Source: Gammaproteobacteria bacterium
GTDB lineage: Bacteria > Pseudomonadota > Gammaproteobacteria > Porifericomitales > Porifericomitaceae
Assembly (NCBI GenBank): GCA_028817305.1
Contig: JAPPPX010000193.1
Coordinates: 1-64,000, forward strand
Length of the DNA stretch: 64,000 bases
Direction: 5' to 3'
The notes beneath the pieces were generated by a model. That model was given only the letters and a program-made list of their open reading frames with translations. It searched no databases and was not told where the DNA came from. How positions within the stretch are numbered: the stretch's first letter is position 1; each line of letters starts with the position of its first letter. Shown piece by piece: positions 35,842-43,581 of this stretch. The translations under genes and the position numbers were made by a program.

Positions 35842-36354
35842 ATGGCAACGATAGACAGAGTGCTGGTCGGCGAGGCCCTAGTGGGAGAGGGCAACGAGGT
35901 CGCCCACGTGGACTTGATCATGGGGCCGAGGGGCAGTGCCGCCGAATCGGCTTTCTGCAACGCGATCACCAACAATAAAGACGGCTTTACCAGCCTTCTG
36001 GCGGTGGTCGCTCCCAACCTGCCGTGCAAACCGCACACGCTCCTGGTTAACAAGGTAACGATCAAGGGGGCAAAGCAGGCGGTGCAGATGTTCGGCCCGG
36101 CGCAACGGGCGGTTTCCATGGCCGTCATGGACTGCGTCGAGGACGGCACCATTCCGGCGAACGAGGCGGAGGACATATTTATCTGTGTCGGGGTGTTCAT
36201 CCACTGGCTGGCAGAGGACGACAACAAGGTCCAGGACTACAATTACGAAGCGACCAAGCTCTCGATCAAGCGCGCGGTAGGCCAAGCCCCCAAGGCGTCC
36301 GAAGTGCTGAGCAAGCGCGGTAGCGCCGATCATCCTTTCCAGGCCCACTCCTGA
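35842..36354 (+). CDS. fae: Formaldehyde-activating enzyme
   Basis: 170 residues, exact family length. It condenses formaldehyde with H4MPT to methylene-H4MPT. The N-terminus contains [20 protein letters not shown] with the conserved His22, and the rest is colinear with Fae. ATG at 35842 has GGAGGGAA 6 nt upstream, the best ribosome site in the operon, fitting the high level at which Fae is made in methylotrophs. A GTG two codons earlier is possible. Last gene before a strong terminator. Confidence 0.97.
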   Translation: MATIDRVLVGEALVGEGNEVAHVDLIMGPRGSAAESAFCNAITNNKDGFTSLLAVVAPNLPCKPHTLLVNKVTIKGAKQAVQMFGPAQRAVSMAVMDCVEDGTIPANEAEDIFICVGVFIHWLAEDDNKVQDYNYEATKLSIKRAVGQAPKASEVLSKRGSADHPFQAHS

Positions 36355-36388
36355 GTCGCGCCGGTAACCGCACCTCTGAGTCCAGTGG

Positions 36389-36411
36389 CGTTCTTTCCTA
36401 TGTAAAGAACG
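36389..36411 (+). promoter_or_regulatory. Hairpin in the fae 3' region
   Basis: cgttcttt, 7-nt loop, aaagaacg. It lies 35 nt after the fae stop and 79 nt before the terminator. It may protect the fae mRNA 3' end. Confidence 0.45.
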
Positions 36412-36489
36412 TCGGCAGTTGCTACGGCCCTACGGCCCGTATAGCTGCGCAGAGACCGCGGTTACGGTTTGCACTCAATGTTGTTTTGT

Positions 36490-36519
36490 CGCCCCGGCCC
36501 TGCCGGGGCGCTTTTTTTT
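36490..36519 (+). terminator. Intrinsic terminator of the beta-RFAPS-to-fae operon
   Basis: cgccccggc, loop cct, gccggggcg (9 bp perfect), then c and eight T. The clearest rho-independent terminator in the window. Confidence 0.9.
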
Positions 36520-36727
36520 GGAACTCCAGATCCAAAGCCGCCACCGCGGACCGGCGTTCCAAGATGCATGAGAGCACCCGTTCCGGGGCGCTATCGGGCA
36601 GCAGCCGTCAATGAACGCACGGTGGTGGTTCTCGGCCGCAAAAACCCTGTGGGGAGGCGGCAGTCGTGCATGTGCGGGGGCATATTGCCAGCGGCGTGAG
36701 ACACGGATTCATGGCCGGTTCCATAAT

Positions 36728-37405
36728 TCATGCTTCAAGCGCCGCTAACTCCGCGGGAGACACTTGGCGTCGGTGCAGGGTGGTGGCCGCCAAGGCGCCG
36801 GCAATGCCGAATTGGCGCAGGGAGCGCAGATCGGCCGCGTCGCGCACCCCTCCGGCTGCGTACAGCCTGTTTGCCGGGAGCCGCCTGGACAGCTGGCGCA
36901 ACAGTGGGCGGTCGGGGCCCCGATGCCTGCCGACGCGGTGCAATGCCATAACGATAATCTCTTGCGGCCAGGTTTCTGCCCGGGCAAGCCAGGCAGCGCC
37001 GCCCAGCAGCCGCCCAGCACGGAAATCCAGCGACAGGATCGCTTTCCGCCTCTCTTGCTGAGACAGTTTTTCCGGCATCAGTTTCGACTCGCTGCCCAGT
37101 ACGCGCCGCAGATTGTTGCCGAAGGGCAACGGCGCATTCCCGCAGTCCAGCCAGAAGCTTACCTGTGGGAAGCGCCTCGCCAGGACGGCGATGCAATCCG
37201 TCTGGCCGGGCCCTCCTTGCAAGGCATCCAGGTCCGCAAGGTAGAGCCGCCGGAACGGGTAGTAATCGAGTAGCGCCGCCACCACCGTAGCGGCCTCTGC
37301 GCCGCCACACAACTCCGAACGCAATGGCGGGTAGTCGGCGCGGGCGCCGCCATGGGCATGCACTGCCTGGCCGGCGCACAGGTCAACCGCGGGGATCACG
37401 ATCAT
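36728..37405 (-). CDS. HisA/HisF-related TIM-barrel protein of the C1 cluster
   Basis: 225 residues. The start MIVIPAVDLCAGQAVHA resembles HisA (I-P-A-I-D-L), with LYLADLDALQG and the phosphate-loop region YAAGGVRDAADLRSL. It is clearly diverged from true HisA, and no his genes are nearby. HisA-like proteins recur in methylotroph H4MPT gene clusters, so a role in H4MPT or furan cofactor synthesis is more likely than histidine synthesis. ATG at 37405 is preferred to a TTG at 37420. Confidence 0.75.
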   Translation of the reverse strand: MIVIPAVDLCAGQAVHAHGGARADYPPLRSELCGGAEAATVVAALLDYYPFRRLYLADLDALQGGPGQTDCIAVLARRFPQVSFWLDCGNAPLPFGNNLRRVLGSESKLMPEKLSQQERRKAILSLDFRAGRLLGGAAWLARAETWPQEIIVMALHRVGRHRGPDRPLLRQLSRRLPANRLYAAGGVRDAADLRSLRQFGIAGALAATTLHRRQVSPAELAALEA

Positions 37406-37438
37406 GGGCGGCTCGTACAACGCTCACTTTTTGCCTCG

Positions 37439-38356
37439 CTACTGCCTTGTCGCATTGCTTGTCTCTTCTTTTCCCCGTGGCGGGGCGGCGAGCCGGTTCC
37501 CCGCCTTGCCCGGGTCATATACGGGCCTGTGCATGGGCCGGGTGCGTAGCGTTCCCGCCATTTCCCGGCGAATGCGCTCGCGCGCCAGCCTTACGTAGGG
37601 CGTGCATACCTCGGCGCCGGCGCCCCGCCTGTTGTGCCTGAGCGCCGCGACGATACTCGTTCCCGTCCCCAGGAACGGGTCCAGCACCCAATCGTTTTCG
37701 GCGGTCATCGAGAGCACGAGCCGCTCGATTAACTCTGCCGGGAACTGGCAGGGATGTTCGGTTTTCTCCACATGGTTGTTTTTGACATTGGGAATCGCCC
37801 ACAGGTCGCCCGGGTTTTTCCCCAGGGGGTTGCAGGAATATTCGCCGGCCCGGGGGCCCCTGAAGTATTTCTTGCCGGGATATTTTTGGGGAACCCGCAC
37901 CGGGTCGAGGTTGAAGATATAACGGTCGGTTTTGGTGAACCAGACGATCGTTTCGTACCTCCCGGAAAAACGCTTGTTGCAATGCAGCCCATGCTCGAAA
38001 TGCCAAATAATGCGATTTCTCATCTTTAGGCCGCGGTTCTCGAATAGTGGGTATAGCGCCGTGTCCAGCGGAACGATGGCCCCGTCCCGCACGTAGTTGC
38101 CGACTTGCCAACAGATGCTGCCGGCCGGAGAGAGAACGCGAATGCATTCCCCGATGACCGCATCCTGCTGTTTCAGGTACGTATCCAGTCGCAGTTTTTT
38201 TTCGTATTCCTTGCCCAGGTTGTAGGGGGGCGATGTAACTACCAGCTGGATGGATTCGTCGGGGACCTGTTTGAGCAATTCCCTGCAGTCCCCCGGGAAC
38301 ACGACCGCCCGTCCGTCGGCGGCGAAACGCTTGCGGATCGGAAAAAGCGCGGGCAT
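37439..38356 (-). CDS. Orphan site-specific DNA methyltransferase (N4-C/N6-A type)
   Basis: 305 residues. Amino-MTase motifs are in the circularly permuted (beta-type) order: the catalytic TSPPYNLG near residue 40 precedes the SAM-binding DPFLGTGTSIVAAL near residue 235. The SPPY catalytic tetrad fits N4-cytosine or N6-adenine methylation. No restriction endonuclease is adjacent, so it may be a regulatory or solitary methylase. The recognition sequence cannot be predicted. It lies upstream of the HisA-like gene on the same strand. Confidence 0.88.
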   Translation of the reverse strand: MPALFPIRKRFAADGRAVVFPGDCRELLKQVPDESIQLVVTSPPYNLGKEYEKKLRLDTYLKQQDAVIGECIRVLSPAGSICWQVGNYVRDGAIVPLDTALYPLFENRGLKMRNRIIWHFEHGLHCNKRFSGRYETIVWFTKTDRYIFNLDPVRVPQKYPGKKYFRGPRAGEYSCNPLGKNPGDLWAIPNVKNNHVEKTEHPCQFPAELIERLVLSMTAENDWVLDPFLGTGTSIVAALRHNRRGAGAEVCTPYVRLARERIRREMAGTLRTRPMHRPVYDPGKAGNRLAAPPRGKEETSNATRQ

Positions 38357-38470
38357 TTGCGCTATATCGTGTTGGCCAGGGACCGCCGCATGGCTCGCTT
38401 CGTTTATCCGCCTGCCGGTAATGCGAGTCTATCGCAATAGGGCCAAAAGCCGCCGCGCCGCTGGAAACCG

Positions 38471-38499
38471 GGGCGGGCCGCTGGCGCGACGGCCCGCCC
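38471..38499 (-). terminator. putative terminator downstream of nrdB
   Basis: gggcgggcc, 11-nt loop, ggcccgccc, a perfect 9-bp GC stem 82 nt after the nrdB stop. On the minus strand only cggttt follows, so the U-tract is weak and termination may be partial. Confidence 0.4.
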
Positions 38500-38580
38500 T
38501 GGCGGAATAAGAAGGCCTGGCATCAGACAGGCAGGCGATACCAGGCAAGGACCGAATTCCCTTTCGGTCAGCGATCATTG

Positions 38581-39747
38581 CTAATCCCAGTTCAGCGCGC
38601 CACCGCTCTGGTACTCTGTCACCCGTGTCTCGAAGAAGTTTTTTTCCTTCTTAAGATCGATCATCTCGCTCATCCAGGGGAACGGGTTGGTTGCGCCCGC
38701 GTACTGTTCGGGCAGGCCGATCTGTGCACAGCGACGGTTGGCAATGAATTGCAGGTAACCAGAGAACATCCGGGCATTCAGCCCCAGGATCCCCCGCGGC
38801 ATGGTGTCGTGGGCATAGCGCGTCTCCAACTCCACGCCCTTGCGGATCATCTCGACGCTTTCCTGCTTCATTGCGTCGTCCCAAAGCCGTGGATTTTCAA
38901 TCTTGATCTGGTTGATGACATCGATCCCGAAGTTCATGTGCATAGATTCGTCGCGCAGGATGTACTGGAACTGTTCGGCGCAACCGGTCAGCTTGTTGCG
39001 CCGGCCCAGGGAAAGCACCTGCACGAAGCCTACGTAGAAGAAGATGCCCTCGAAAATTACATAGAAGGCGATCAAATCCCGCAGTAGTCGCCGGTCGGCG
39101 GCCAGGGTGCCGGTGTGGAACTCAGGGTCGCCCAGGCTGTCCGTGTAGCGCATCGCCCAGGCGGCCTTGTCGTGTATGGAGGGGATCTCGCGGTACATGT
39201 TGAATACCTCCATCTCGTCGAGTCCCAGAGATTCCACGCAGTACTGGTAGGCATGGGTGTGCACCGCTTCCTCGAAGGCCTGGCGCAACAGGTATTGCCG
39301 GCATTCCGGATTGGTAATGTGGCGATAGACCGCCAGCACCAGATTGTTGGCTACCAGCGAGTCGGCCGAGGAGAAAAAGCCCAGATTACGCTTGAGGATG
39401 GTGCGTTCGTCTTCGCTCAGGCCATTGGGATCCCGCCACAGGGCGATGTCGGCGTTCATGTTGATTTCCTGCGGCATCCAATGGTTGGCGCAGGCGTCCA
39501 GGTACTTCTGCCAGGCCCATTTATACTTCAGGGGCACGAGTTGATTGAGATCGGCGCGGCAGTTGATCATTTGCTTGTCGTCCACGGTGACGCGCCGAGC
39601 GCCAAATTCTACTTCCTCCAGGCCGGTTACGCCGCTACTGCCGCGGTTGCCGCTGCCCTCCTGGGCGGCGGGGGCGGGCGCGTCGGTGTCGGTCCATGGC
39701 CGTTCGGGTTGCGGCGTCGCAGACGCCGTGTTGTTCCATTCCAGCAT
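38581..39747 (-). CDS. nrdB: Ribonucleoside-diphosphate reductase beta subunit (class Ia)
   Basis: 388 residues. Diiron ligands and the radical tyrosine are visible in [12 protein letters not shown] (Glu, His, Tyr spaced as E-x2-H-x3-Y), with further ligands in [10 protein letters not shown] and [10 protein letters not shown]. It generates the tyrosyl radical used by NrdA. The N-terminal 60 residues are Ala/Glu/Pro-rich and unlike the core. 25 nt after nrdA, one operon. Confidence 0.96.
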   Translation of the reverse strand: MLEWNNTASATPQPERPWTDTDAPAPAAQEGSGNRGSSGVTGLEEVEFGARRVTVDDKQMINCRADLNQLVPLKYKWAWQKYLDACANHWMPQEINMNADIALWRDPNGLSEDERTILKRNLGFFSSADSLVANNLVLAVYRHITNPECRQYLLRQAFEEAVHTHAYQYCVESLGLDEMEVFNMYREIPSIHDKAAWAMRYTDSLGDPEFHTGTLAADRRLLRDLIAFYVIFEGIFFYVGFVQVLSLGRRNKLTGCAEQFQYILRDESMHMNFGIDVINQIKIENPRLWDDAMKQESVEMIRKGVELETRYAHDTMPRGILGLNARMFSGYLQFIANRRCAQIGLPEQYAGATNPFPWMSEMIDLKKEKNFFETRVTEYQSGGALNWD

Positions 39748-39772
39748 GATGTTGTCCTCCTGGTTCCCCTAG

Positions 39773-42649
39773 TTATTGACAGGATTCGCACTCGCCGTCG
39801 TGCAGAGCGCAGACCTCCGGTACGGTCTGTACCGAGTTCAATGGGTTGGCGTCGCGCCGCCCCTTCTCCGTGGTGCTTTTTTCGACATGGGTGGCGCCGA
39901 TGCTGCGCAGATAGTAGGTGGTTTTCAGCCCGCGCCGCCATGCCAGTTTGTACAGTTCATCCAGATTTTTTCCGTCAGGGGCGGCCGCATACAGGTTCAG
40001 CGACTGCGCCTGATCCAGCCACTTCTGCCGCCGAGCCCCCGCCTCTACCAGCCAGCGTGAATCGATCTCGAAGGCGGTGGTATAGAGTTCCTTCAGGTTG
40101 GCAGGGATGCGGTCCGCTTGTTGCACACTGCCATCGAAGTACTTGAGATCGTTGACCATAACTTCGTCCCACAGACTCAATTTCTTGAGATCGCGCACCA
40201 GGTAGGGGTTGACGACGGTGAACTCGCCGGACAGATTGGATTTGACGAACAGGTTCTGATAGGTAGGCTCGATCGATTGGGAGACACCGCAGATGTTCGA
40301 GATCGTCGCCGTTGGGGCGATCGCCATGCAGTTTGAGTTGCGCATCCCAAGCTGCCGCACCCGCTCCCGGAGGGTGTCCCAGTCCAGGGTCCGGTCCGTG
40401 TTGACCTCCAGGTACTCGCCCCGGTCCCGGGCCAACAGCGAGATAGAATCTATGGGCAGGATGCCCTGGCTCCATAACGAGCCTGGGAAGCTGCTGTAAG
40501 TGCCGCGCTCTTCCGCCAATTCAGAGGAACTTCGGATCGCATAGTAACTGATTGCCTCCATGCTGCTGTCGGCGAACGCTACCGCCTTTTCGGAGGCGTA
40601 GGGGATGCGCAGTTTGTACAGGGAGTCCTGGAAGCCCATTATTCCCAGGCCCACGGGGCGGTGCCGCAGGTTGGCCTGGCGCGCCGCCCGCACCGTGTAG
40701 TAGTTGTAGTCTATGACGTTGTCCAGCATGCGCATGGCGGTGCGCACGGTTCTCTCCAGCTTGGCATGGTCCAGCCCCTGCTCGTTGACGTGTTGCGCGA
40801 GGTTGACCGAGCCCAGGTTGCAGACGGCGATCTCGTCACTGGAAGTGTTCAGCGTGATCTCCGTGCACAGATTGGAGCAGTGAATGACCCCGGCATGCTG
40901 TTGGGGGGAGCGCAGGTTGCAGGAATCCTTGAAGGTAAGCCAGGGATGGCCTGTCTCGTAGAGCATGGTGAGCATCTTGCGCCACAGGGCGACGGCGCGG
41001 ATGCGTTGGCAGTTACGCAGCTTCCCTTCCTGCGCCCGTTGCTCGTACTCAAGGTAGCGCTGCTCGAACCGCAAACCGTAGAGGTCGTGCAAGTCGGGCG
41101 CTTCGTTCGGGGAGAGCAAGAGCCACTCCCCATCCTCGCAGACGCGCTTGAGAAACAAATCCGGTACCCAGCAGGCCGTGTTCATGTCGTGGGTGCGCCG
41201 CCGATCGTCGCCGGTATTTTTCCGCAGCTCCAGAAATTCTTCGATATCCAGGTGCCAGGCCTCAAGGTAGGAGCAAATGGCCCCTTTGCGTTTGCCGCCC
41301 TGGTTGACCGCAACGGCGGTATCGTTGACTACCTTGAGGAACGGCACGACTCCCTGCGACTGGCCGTTGGTGCCGCGGATATGGGCGCCCATGGCCCGCA
41401 CGTTGGTCCAGTCGTTGCCCAGGCCGCCGGCGTACTTCGACAGCATGGCATCGTCCCGGATGGCGCTGTATATGCCCTCCAAGTCGTCCGGCACGGTGGT
41501 CAGGTAGCAACTCGAGAGCTGCGGGCGGCAGGTCCCCGAGTTGAATAGGGTAGGGGTGGAGCTCATGAAGTCGAAAGCGGACAGCAAGCGGTAGAACTCA
41601 ATGGCATATTGATCCCGTTCCACCTCGTGGAGGGCGAGGCCCATCGCTACCCGCATGAAGAAGGCCTGGGGCAATTCCAGACGCACTTCTTCGCGGTGGA
41701 TAAAGTAACGGTCGTAAAGAGTTTGCAGCCCCAGGTAGTTGATCCGCAGGTCGCGATCGATGTCCAGAGCGGCGCCGAGCTTTCCCAGATCGTATTGCTT
41801 AAGCTGCGGGTCCAGCAATCCGGTCGCTACTCCCTCCTCAATGTATTTGGAGAAATACTCCGGGTATAACTCTTTCATTTCCTTGCGGGTGGGGGAAAGC
41901 GGCCGGTCCAGAACGTGGCTTACGGCCTCGCGGCGCAGACCGTGCAGCAACAGCCTGGCGGCTACGTAGGAGTAGTTCGGCTCCTGTTCGATCTGAGTGC
42001 GGGCGCCCATGACCAGCGCTGTCTCCAGCTCGCTTATGCTGGCGCCGTCGTACAAGTTGTCCAGCGCCCCGCTGAGGACTTGCTCTGCGTCCACTGCCTC
42101 CAGTCCCTGGCAGGCCTCGGCGACGATGGCGCGCAACCGCTTCTTGTCCAGCGGTTTTCGCTGACCGTCGGGAAAGAGTACGGTCAGGGAAGGGCTCTTC
42201 CCTCCCTTCTCCTTGCCCTTGCGACGGGCCCTCTCGCGGGCGCGGTCTTCGCGGTAGATAACATAGGCGCGCGCGACCTTGTGTTCTCCTGCCCGCATTA
42301 AGGCCAGCTCGACCTGGTCCTGAATGTCCTCGATAGCCAGCGTGCCGCCAGTAGGATAGCGGCGGTGCAGAGCCTGGACCACTTGCCGGCTTAACCGCTC
42401 CACGGTCTCGTGGACCCGTTTGGAAGCGGCCGCGTTCCCTCCCTCCACGGCCAGGAAGGCCTTGGTCACGGCCACTTCGATTTTGCTGGTATCGAAGGGA
42501 GTGACCTTGCCGTTGCGCCGGATTACCCGGGATTGGCCCGGACGATGCGCCAGGAGCTCCGCCTCGTCGCCCGTAAAATCCTGCCGTTTCTCCCAGCCGG
42601 GAGCTGCCTTTGCTCCTGCTCCCGACCGATTTTCGGAAAGTGTAGTCAT
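39773..42649 (-). CDS. nrdA: Ribonucleoside-diphosphate reductase alpha subunit (class Ia)
   Basis: 958 residues, longer than E. coli NrdA (761). The extra N-terminus holds an ATP-cone (about residues 38-130, from VIRRNGKVTPFD) and a second, less complete cone-like segment (about 150-240), as in Pseudomonas-type NrdA. Core motifs include FNSGTCRPQLSSCYL, NEAPDLHDLYG and LCTEITLNTSSDEIAVCNLGSVNL, and the tail ends in the C-x2-C redox pair CESCQ. It makes deoxynucleotides; ATP-cones mediate overall allosteric control. Transcription is predicted to be under NrdR. Confidence 0.97.
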   Translation of the reverse strand: MTTLSENRSGAGAKAAPGWEKRQDFTGDEAELLAHRPGQSRVIRRNGKVTPFDTSKIEVAVTKAFLAVEGGNAAASKRVHETVERLSRQVVQALHRRYPTGGTLAIEDIQDQVELALMRAGEHKVARAYVIYREDRARERARRKGKEKGGKSPSLTVLFPDGQRKPLDKKRLRAIVAEACQGLEAVDAEQVLSGALDNLYDGASISELETALVMGARTQIEQEPNYSYVAARLLLHGLRREAVSHVLDRPLSPTRKEMKELYPEYFSKYIEEGVATGLLDPQLKQYDLGKLGAALDIDRDLRINYLGLQTLYDRYFIHREEVRLELPQAFFMRVAMGLALHEVERDQYAIEFYRLLSAFDFMSSTPTLFNSGTCRPQLSSCYLTTVPDDLEGIYSAIRDDAMLSKYAGGLGNDWTNVRAMGAHIRGTNGQSQGVVPFLKVVNDTAVAVNQGGKRKGAICSYLEAWHLDIEEFLELRKNTGDDRRRTHDMNTACWVPDLFLKRVCEDGEWLLLSPNEAPDLHDLYGLRFEQRYLEYEQRAQEGKLRNCQRIRAVALWRKMLTMLYETGHPWLTFKDSCNLRSPQQHAGVIHCSNLCTEITLNTSSDEIAVCNLGSVNLAQHVNEQGLDHAKLERTVRTAMRMLDNVIDYNYYTVRAARQANLRHRPVGLGIMGFQDSLYKLRIPYASEKAVAFADSSMEAISYYAIRSSSELAEERGTYSSFPGSLWSQGILPIDSISLLARDRGEYLEVNTDRTLDWDTLRERVRQLGMRNSNCMAIAPTATISNICGVSQSIEPTYQNLFVKSNLSGEFTVVNPYLVRDLKKLSLWDEVMVNDLKYFDGSVQQADRIPANLKELYTTAFEIDSRWLVEAGARRQKWLDQAQSLNLYAAAPDGKNLDELYKLAWRRGLKTTYYLRSIGATHVEKSTTEKGRRDANPLNSVQTVPEVCALHDGECESCQ

Positions 42650-42763
42650 CTTCTATACCCCGTATCCCGAACCGGCCATATCCAGAACCAGTCTTTGCTT
42701 GACTGCGTCCCCCGGTTTCCGGTTGCCCTGGTTCCCAATAGTGGACATTGCGCCAGTGTAGCG

Positions 42764-42779
42764 CCACTATATCTTGTGG
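42764..42779 (-). promoter_or_regulatory. NrdR box 1
   Basis: ccactatatcttgtgg is a near-perfect palindromic match to the NrdR box consensus ACACWATATMTWGTGT. It lies 115 nt upstream of the nrdA ATG. Confidence 0.8.
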
Positions 42780-42794
42780 TCAACCCGTCCGGAA

Positions 42795-42810
42795 GAGGCA
42801 AATATTGTGT
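42795..42810 (-). promoter_or_regulatory. NrdR box 2
   Basis: gaggcaaatattgtgt matches the right half of the consensus fully and the left half weakly. It starts exactly 31 bp from box 1, three helical turns, the usual spacing of paired NrdR boxes. nrdR itself is not in the window. Confidence 0.65.
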
Positions 42811-43019
42811 TTATTCCCGTGGAAACCCTGGGGAGGGTCTGTGGACAGGATGGGTATGGCGCGCATGGGAGGCCGCTGGCCGCTCCGGGGGGCGCTGTCT
42901 AGTTGCGTCCCGGGGGGGGGCGTCCAGGACGATGCTGCTGTTCCCGGTTCGGCAATTATGCCGAAGGCCCTTGACGGCTTGGCGTGCGCCCGCTGCGTCC
43001 GGCCCTGAAGGCGCCGGTC

Positions 43020-43442
43020 TTACGGCGAAGCGGCAGAGGAGGAAAGGGTTGAAGGGGTCCAGTCCGGGCGACGGTACTCTATTGCCACGGTGGTCTGGAT
43101 GCCGCCGCGGGCGTTAAAGCGGGCGGTGAGATGCAGGAAGCGTGGCGCCAATACCGCTTTCAGGTCGTCCAGGATGCGATTGCTGACCGCCTCGTGGAAG
43201 GTTCCCAGGTCGCGATAAGAATGGATATAGAGCTTCAACGACTTCAGTTCGATGCAAAGAGCCTCGGGCACGTAATCCAGTTCGAGCACGGCGAAATCGG
43301 GTTGGCCCGTGCGCGGACAGAGGCAGGTGAACTCGGGGATGCGGATGTGCAGGGTATAGTCCCGCTCCGGCGAGGGATTAGGGAAACACTCCAAAATCTT
43401 GCGCCTGGTTCTTGCTGCTGTTTTCTGCTCTTTCGCACTCAC
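43020..43442 (-). CDS. queF: NADPH-dependent preQ0 reductase (QueF, unimodular)
   Basis: 140 residues, the short YkvM type. The catalytic Cys lies in [15 protein letters not shown] and the family signature in [24 protein letters not shown]. It reduces preQ0 to preQ1 in queuosine tRNA modification. Its 5' end overlaps the long upstream extension of the smc reading frame, another reason to place the smc start at 43582. Confidence 0.95.
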   Translation of the reverse strand: MSAKEQKTAARTRRKILECFPNPSPERDYTLHIRIPEFTCLCPRTGQPDFAVLELDYVPEALCIELKSLKLYIHSYRDLGTFHEAVSNRILDDLKAVLAPRFLHLTARFNARGGIQTTVAIEYRRPDWTPSTLSSSAASP

Positions 43443-43581
43443 GTTCAGCCACGCTTTGCTATGCCGTTACGACCCCTCCCGCAAGGGCGGCGTCCGTCCC
43501 ATTTGCATACTTATTATCCCACAGGCCGTTCCGGGGGGCGATCCTTGCCTCCCTCCCGGTAAGCCGGTATTTTGTCAGGCC

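Larger units (their letters stand above)
36355..36727. other. Intergenic region between convergent fae and hisA-like genes
   Basis: 373 nt. It holds an 8-bp hairpin (36389-36411) and a strong intrinsic terminator (36490-36519). The remaining 200 nt show nothing supported. Confidence 0.6.
42650..43019. other. Intergenic region nrdA to queF
   Basis: 370 nt between two minus-strand genes. It contains the two NrdR boxes; the part at 42811-43019 shows no clear terminator or ORF. Confidence 0.6.

Noticed and set aside
36469-36699. Small plus-strand ORF behind fae
   Set aside because: It begins within the terminator hairpin and has no ribosome site or protein-like character.
43399-43581. 61-codon upstream extension of smc
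   Set aside because: It overlaps queF on the other strand and precedes the canonical SMC start MRLRQLRLSGFK.
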